Source of the DNA: Pseudovibrio flavus
GTDB lineage: Bacteria > Pseudomonadota > Alphaproteobacteria > Rhizobiales > Stappiaceae
Length of the DNA stretch: 64,000 nucleotides
NCBI RefSeq assembly: GCF_009711345.1
Contig: NZ_SMMA01000059.1
Coordinates: forward strand, 49,733-113,732
Direction of reading: 5' to 3'
Shown: one piece after another, positions 59,458 to 64,000 of the stretch
Layout of the letters: each line of letters opens with the position of its first letter
How positions within the stretch are numbered: the first letter of the stretch is position 1
Notes under the pieces: generated by a model
Databases searched by the model: none
Seen by the model: only the letters and a program-made list of their open reading frames with translations
Told to the model about the DNA's origin: nothing
Position numbers and translations under genes: made by a program

Positions 59458-60723
59458 TTATTTGCGGCGATACAAACTGTAAAGCGGTGGAAGTTCGTCT
59501 TCTTCCAACTCCGGCGCATCAACGGGGCGAATATAGTCTCTCGGCTCTTCTAGTGGCAGCTCTGGCGCAGGGTGGGCAGGTGGCGCGCTCTCGTGGGTTA
59601 CAACAGGGGTGCCCAGCTCCAGCTCCTCAATGCGTTCTCCCCGCTTCTGGATCTTTCCAGAAGAGACCAGAATTTGCTCTATGTCTTTGTTTGTTTGCGC
59701 ATAATGGGTTTGCAGCTTAGAGACGCGCTCTGTCAGTCTTCCTACATCCTCAAGCAGCTTGGAAACCTCTGCCTGAATGGTGTGGGCCTGCTCGCGCATG
59801 CGCGCATCACGCAAAACCGACTGAACAACCTGAACGGAGAGCATAAGCAGCGATGGCGAAACGATCACCACATGCTGGCGGAAAGCCTTCTGCACCAGAT
59901 CAGGAAAATTCTCGTAGATCTCGGCAAACACGCTTTCGGAGGGCACAAACATCAGCGCCGTTTCCTGCGTCTCTCCCGCGATGAGATACTTGGAGGAGAT
60001 ATCGTCTATGTGACGCGTGATATCACGACGAAAACGCGTTCCGGCAGCTTTATAGTCTTCCTGCGTTTCAGCATCTTGAAGCTGGTTATAGCCCTCAAGC
60101 GGAAACTTGGCATCGATAACCAACTGCGGCGCGCCCGCTGGCATATGCACCACGCAGTCCGGTCTTGTGCGGTTAGATAGTGTAAACTGAAAAGAGAAGC
60201 TGGAAGGCGCGAGCGCATCCTCGATGATCTGCTCCATGCGGCGCTGGCCAAACGCACCGCGGGCTTGCTTGTCAGAAAAAATCTGCTGCAAGTTTGTCAC
60301 CTGCCCCGCAAGCTCGCCCATAGTTTTGTGAGCGCGATCCAGCGTCGCCATACGCTCATGCAAACCGCGCAGGCTGTTGTGGGTTTGGCGATGGGTTTCC
60401 AAAACCGATGCGCCCAACGTTTTGCCCATGCCGTCAAGACGATCATTGACCGTTCGCATGAGATCAGCCTGACGGGAGCCAAAAATCTCCGCCATGGTTT
60501 GCATGCGTCCCGTCATTTCACCTTGGGCTTCCATCAAACGCTCAAGCTTGGCTTCCAGATCATCCTGCCCGCCAAGGTCATAGCCGTAATCGCGTTGCTT
60601 TAATGCCTGCCGCGCTTTGTAGGCAGACCATAAAGCGCCAAGACAAGCCACCGCCAGTATGACGATGAGCACGGATTGCATGGAAAAGGCGATAGACCCA
60701 ATGGAAAAAACGGTATTCTGCAT
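59458..60723 (-). CDS. rmuC: DNA recombination protein RmuC homologue
   Basis: 421 residues from the ATG at 60723 (a TTG 6 codons upstream is open). N-terminal helix (MQSVLIVILAVACLGALWSA), a long coiled coil to about 170, then the RmuC nuclease-like domain: DCVVHMPAGAPQLVIDAKFP with the Asp-x-Lys core, ALMFVPSESVFAEIYENFPD and VVIVSPSLLMLSVQVVQSV. RmuC limits inversions at short repeats in E. coli. It stands between the VOC gene and an SDR gene. Confidence 0.92.
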   Translation of the reverse strand: MQNTVFSIGSIAFSMQSVLIVILAVACLGALWSAYKARQALKQRDYGYDLGGQDDLEAKLERLMEAQGEMTGRMQTMAEIFGSRQADLMRTVNDRLDGMGKTLGASVLETHRQTHNSLRGLHERMATLDRAHKTMGELAGQVTNLQQIFSDKQARGAFGQRRMEQIIEDALAPSSFSFQFTLSNRTRPDCVVHMPAGAPQLVIDAKFPLEGYNQLQDAETQEDYKAAGTRFRRDITRHIDDISSKYLIAGETQETALMFVPSESVFAEIYENFPDLVQKAFRQHVVIVSPSLLMLSVQVVQSVLRDARMREQAHTIQAEVSKLLEDVGRLTERVSKLQTHYAQTNKDIEQILVSSGKIQKRGERIEELELGTPVVTHESAPPAHPAPELPLEEPRDYIRPVDAPELEEDELPPLYSLYRRK

Positions 60724-60813
60724 GAAACAAAAATAGAACAAAACTGGTCAACAAAGTATTGCCAGCTAAAGTTTGTCCAAGCAAATTACCAAGGCATCGC
60801 TTAGGAAGCGGCC

Positions 60814-61563
60814 TTAGCGGCCGCCACCTGCTTCTAAAATAGCGCCAACACAATAAGAGGCGTCGTCAGACAGTAACCACATAATTGCTTTGGCAATTTC
60901 GTTTGCTGTCGCCACGCGTTTGATTGGAATAGTCGGCGCGATGGTTACAATGCGCTCGGGATCGCCCGTGCTTGCATGCAGCTCTGTATCTGTCATTCCC
61001 GGACGCACGCAGTTAACGCGGATGCCCTCACCTGCCACTTCCTTGCCAAGGCCGATGGTGAATGCCTCAACCGCGCCTTTGGAGGCTGCGTAGTCGATAT
61101 TCTCACCAGCTGCACCATTTTTGGCCGCGACAGAACTCACATTGACGATTGCACCGCCCTTGCCGCCGTTGGCGATGGACATGCGCCGCACGGCTTCACG
61201 AGCGCATAGCATAGTGCCGAGCACGTTTACTCTCAGCGTTCTATCGATGCGGCCAAAGTCCATAGCATCGAGACGGGAATTGCGTCCCATAACACCAGCG
61301 TTATTGACCAAACCACCAAGCGGACCAAGCTCAGCCTCGCAGCGATCAAACATGGCGACAACTTCATCTTCACGGCTTACATCTGCCTGTGCGATGATTG
61401 CCTGACCGCCGATTTCTTCGATCTCGGTTAACAGCCTGCGGGCCGCCTCATCGTTTGCCGTGTAGTTGATGCAAACGGGATAACCAGCCTTTGCAGCCAT
61501 ACGCGCAACTTGTGCGCCAATACCGCGACTTCCCCCAGTAACCAGCAGTGCTCCCAGTGTCAT
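60814..61563 (-). CDS. SDR family oxidoreductase
   Basis: 249 residues: NAD(P) site VTGGSRGIGAQVA (8-20), NNAGV near 89, catalytic Ser in NVSSVAAKNG and Tyr-x3-Lys in DYAASKG, then VRPGMTDTELH. Classical SDR with FabG-like features; cofactor preference and substrate cannot be told. It is divergent from def and upstream of rmuC on the same strand (about 90 bases). Confidence 0.9.
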   Translation of the reverse strand: MTLGALLVTGGSRGIGAQVARMAAKAGYPVCINYTANDEAARRLLTEIEEIGGQAIIAQADVSREDEVVAMFDRCEAELGPLGGLVNNAGVMGRNSRLDAMDFGRIDRTLRVNVLGTMLCAREAVRRMSIANGGKGGAIVNVSSVAAKNGAAGENIDYAASKGAVEAFTIGLGKEVAGEGIRVNCVRPGMTDTELHASTGDPERIVTIAPTIPIKRVATANEIAKAIMWLLSDDASYCVGAILEAGGGR

Positions 61564-61713
61564 TGTTTCCTCGCTTGTTGTGGCCTGTCTTGCTGCGAAT
61601 AATGCTCAGGTTCACCACCTATGTCTATGGTATAAGGCCCAGACCCGCGTAAACCTGCATTTTGCTGTGTTTCTGGCGTTGACGTTCTGCCAGTGATTTT
61701 CTATCTGATCTGC

Positions 61714-62244
61714 ATGACAAAACGCGAAATTTATTTGGTGCCTGATGCCTGCCTTCGTACAAAATGCGAGCCGGTGGCAGAGGTCAACGACGAGATCCGT
61801 GCACTAGCTGATGACATGCTGGAGACAATGTATGCTGCTCCTGGCATTGGCCTCGCTGCACCTCAGATCGGCGTGACCAAGCGCCTTTTTGTTCTCGATG
61901 TAGCCGAGCGTGAGGCCGGTGAAGAGGACAAAAAAGAACCTATGGTTTTCATCAACCCGAAAATCACATGGGCTTCTGAGGAAACCTCTTTCTATCAGGA
62001 AGGCTGCTTGTCTATTCCTGATGTGTACGAGGACGTCGAGCGCCCGGAACGTGTTCGTGTTTCTTATCTGGACCGTGATGGTAAAGAGTGCGAGATCGAA
62101 GCTGATGGTCTGCTGGCAACATGCATCCAGCATGAGTATGACCACCTCGATGGCGTTCTGTTCGTGGATCACCTCTCCCGCTTGAAGCGTGAGCGTACCA
62201 TGAAGAAGTACTCCAAAGCCCAGAAAGCAAAGAATAGCGACTAA
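61714..62244 (+). CDS. def: Peptide deformylase
   Basis: 176 residues from the ATG at 61714. All three motifs are present: [10 protein letters not shown] (about 44-53), EGCLSIPDV with the metal Cys, and QHEYDHLDG with both His ligands and the catalytic Glu. Removes formyl groups from nascent proteins. It is followed by fmt after 176 bases, the conserved def-fmt pairing. Confidence 0.96.
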   Translation: MTKREIYLVPDACLRTKCEPVAEVNDEIRALADDMLETMYAAPGIGLAAPQIGVTKRLFVLDVAEREAGEEDKKEPMVFINPKITWASEETSFYQEGCLSIPDVYEDVERPERVRVSYLDRDGKECEIEADGLLATCIQHEYDHLDGVLFVDHLSRLKRERTMKKYSKAQKAKNSD

Positions 62245-62420
62245 TCGGGCTTGGCGCTGCCTTTCGCCGCCCCTTGCCACGCAAGGATGAAAGGAAAGCT
62301 GCCGCGATAAAACCCATAGCGGGCTTGCTGCTATGGGCCTTGCAGAACCGCCCCATATTGCGCTTCTGCTCCCTGCAATGAAATTAATTGATACTCCAAG
62401 CAACAGGCAGGCTTAACACC

Positions 62421-63362
62421 ATGTCCCTTCGTGTCATCTTTATGGGTACACCCGACTTTTCCGTTCCAACTCTTATGGAGATCGTTGGTCAGGGCTGGGA
62501 TGTCGTAGCCTGTTATTCGCAGCCTCCGCGCAAAGCGGGCCGCGGTATGGAGCTTAAAAAGACCCCTGTTCATGAAGCAGCCGAAAGCCTTGGCATTCCC
62601 GTCTTCACCCCAACTTCGCTGAAGTCCGAGGAAGAACAGGAACGTTTCCGTTCGTTTGACGCCGATGTTGCTGTCGTTGTTGCCTACGGCCTGCTGCTGC
62701 CAAAAGCCATTCTTGATGCGCCAGAACATGGCTGCTTGAACGGTCACGCTTCTATGCTGCCACGCTGGCGCGGCGCAGCGCCAATCAACCGCGCGATTAT
62801 GGCGGGCGATAAAGAGACCGCTATTCAGGTGATGCGCATGGAAGAAGGGCTGGACACCGGCCCAGTTTGCATGAGCGAAACCGTAGCTATCACGGAAAAC
62901 ATGACCGCTGGCGAGTTGCATGATCGCCTCTCTACCCTAGGCGGTGATGTGATGGTGCGCGCACTTTCCGCACTCTCGCGTGGCGGCCTTGGTGAGGTCG
63001 CTCAGGCAGAAGAAGGCGTGACCTACGCCAAGAAGCTGGAAAAGAGCGAAACACGCATCGACTGGTCGCAGCCTGCGCAGGCGGTTCACAACCACATTCG
63101 CGGCCTCTCTCCATTCCCGGGTGCTTGGTGCGAAATGCCGCTTGGCAGCAAAATGGAGCGCGTGAAGGTTCTACGCAGCGCATTGGCTGAAGGTCAGGGC
63201 GAAGCAGGCACCGTTCTCGTTGCAGAAGGTGACACTCTCACCATCGCTTGCGGCGAAGGCGCGGTTAAGCTGGTGCAGGTTCAGCGTGCCGGTAAGCGTG
63301 CAGCGCCTGCTGAAGAGTTTTTGCGCGGTGCCAACCTTAAGGCCGGAACCACTGTTTCCTAA
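62421..63362 (+). CDS. fmt: Methionyl-tRNA formyltransferase
   Basis: 314 residues from the ATG at 62421 (start [17 protein letters not shown]). Formyltransferase core with catalytic Asn/His in [16 protein letters not shown] and Asp in EEGLDTGPV; the C-terminal OB-like domain covers about 205-310 ([11 protein letters not shown]). Formylates initiator Met-tRNA. Second gene of the def-fmt unit. Confidence 0.96.
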   Translation: MSLRVIFMGTPDFSVPTLMEIVGQGWDVVACYSQPPRKAGRGMELKKTPVHEAAESLGIPVFTPTSLKSEEEQERFRSFDADVAVVVAYGLLLPKAILDAPEHGCLNGHASMLPRWRGAAPINRAIMAGDKETAIQVMRMEEGLDTGPVCMSETVAITENMTAGELHDRLSTLGGDVMVRALSALSRGGLGEVAQAEEGVTYAKKLEKSETRIDWSQPAQAVHNHIRGLSPFPGAWCEMPLGSKMERVKVLRSALAEGQGEAGTVLVAEGDTLTIACGEGAVKLVQVQRAGKRAAPAEEFLRGANLKAGTTVS

Positions 63363-63414
63363 GACGAAGAACTCATCTAGTGTAAGGCGATGAGCCCGAC
63401 CCAGTGAGGTATTT

Positions 63415-63942
63415 ATGGAGCAGGACATCACATCCTTCACGATCCACCCGTTTACAGCGGGTGAAGACGGCGCTGTCGATGACTTGCTTAAACGCTGCTT
63501 TATCAGCGGATTGGAGGCCAGCCTTGTGGCCTCCTTGCGCGGCTGCGGCGCGATAATCCTTGAACTTGTTGCCAAAGATAATGCCGGAAACATTATCGGC
63601 TGCATTGTTCTTTCCCGCGTCACCGGTAGCGGACCTGCCCACGCGCTTTACATCTCCTCCCTTGCACCTGTAGCCGTTGATCCAGCTTTTGAAGGGCAAG
63701 GCGTGGGATCGGCGCTCATTCAAGAGGCGATTGACCAGCTGACCGGCATGGGAGAGGATCTCATTTTGGCCCTTGGCCCATCCGCTTATTTCTCCCGATT
63801 TGGCTTTGATGTCGAGCTTGCCAAAAAGGTAACCGGCCCCTACGCAGGCCCTGTCTTCATGGCTCTTGCGCTAACGGCCAAAGGACGCGCTGACCTTCCC
63901 GCAGAGGTTTCCTACCCTACCCCGTTTACGGATATGGATTAG
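63415..63942 (+). CDS. GNAT-family N-acetyltransferase
   Basis: 175 residues. The acetyl-CoA loop is in PAFEGQGVGSALIQEAI (about 85-100), preceded by the strand LAPVAVDPAF, and followed by ILALGPSAYFSRFGFDV, a pattern of the YhbS-like group. Acts on an unknown small substrate. It starts 52 bases after fmt and may share its transcript. The 58 bases after it to the window end show no gene. Confidence 0.87.
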   Translation: MEQDITSFTIHPFTAGEDGAVDDLLKRCFISGLEASLVASLRGCGAIILELVAKDNAGNIIGCIVLSRVTGSGPAHALYISSLAPVAVDPAFEGQGVGSALIQEAIDQLTGMGEDLILALGPSAYFSRFGFDVELAKKVTGPYAGPVFMALALTAKGRADLPAEVSYPTPFTDMD

Positions 63943-64000
63943 AGCGCACCGCTTCCCATACGAAAGTTTTTTCCGGCTGTCTCGCTGCTGCCATTATCTG

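Noticed and set aside
1-64000. CRISPR arrays, insertion sequences, integrases or prophage remnants
   Set aside because: No regularly spaced repeats, transposase or integrase motifs, or target-site duplications were found.

Overview
The window looks like chromosomal DNA of a moderate-GC, aerobic to facultatively anaerobic alphaproteobacterium, most plausibly a marine member of the Hyphomicrobiales/Stappiaceae type (Pseudovibrio-like). The reasons are the block rpmH-rnpA-yidC-engB-argB-dapD, a RirA-type Rrf2 iron regulator, a Cpa/Tad pilus locus of the rhizobial/Caulobacter type, and a sulfite dehydrogenase locus carrying its own ECF sigma/anti-sigma pair. The species assignment is inference; no rRNA gene is present.

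Layout. 1-2.0 kb: TonB energy-transduction operon (exbB, two exbD, tonB running off the left edge) behind a palindrome that fits the RirA/IRO pattern TGA-N9-TCA. 2.1-6.3 kb: a membrane DUF4396 protein with a Met-rich loop, an ECF sigma and its anti-sigma factor, and a Tat-exported molybdenum sulfite dehydrogenase with a c-type cytochrome. 6.4-8.6 kb: MFS transporter plus HSL-type esterase. 8.8-15.5 kb: a divergent cluster around a LysR regulator that encodes each step from acetyl-CoA to butyrate (thiolase, acetoacetyl-CoA reductase, R-hydratase, Ter/FabV enoyl-CoA reductase, CoA-transferase). 15.8-18.3 kb: rirA, then an H-NOX/hybrid histidine kinase pair. 18.5-22.3 kb: a tightly coupled five-gene redox operon of unknown function with two Rieske proteins, including a 55-residue membrane protein that is easy to miss. 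22.6-28.0 kb: mog, a nitroreductase, tRNA-Arg(ACG), a sensor kinase, and a flavin disulfide reductase/TVP38 pair.

28.4-37.5 kb is the conserved housekeeping block (rpmH, rnpA, yidC, engB, argB, a HAD nucleotidase, dapD) with interspersed accessory genes (a CatB-like acetyltransferase, an EAL phosphodiesterase, a LysR). 37.5-42.2 kb holds two small orphan genes, a HAD hydrolase, and ackA with a MaoC-phosphotransacylase fusion gene. 42.4-56.7 kb is the Tad/Flp pilus region: TadE-like pseudopilins and a stand-alone CpaC N-terminal-like protein, then a murein-peptide block (NlpC/P60, MarR, leucyl aminopeptidase), then tadD and the cpaABCDEF-tadBC operon headed by one Flp pilin gene. 56.8-64.0 kb carries ghrA, a nitrilase/VOC pair, rmuC, an SDR, def-fmt and a GNAT gene.

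Functional themes are iron-dependent regulation, fermentative carbon disposal (butyrate and acetate modules about 25 kb apart), NO sensing, sulfite detoxification and surface attachment. No CRISPR array, transposase, integrase or rRNA operon was seen.
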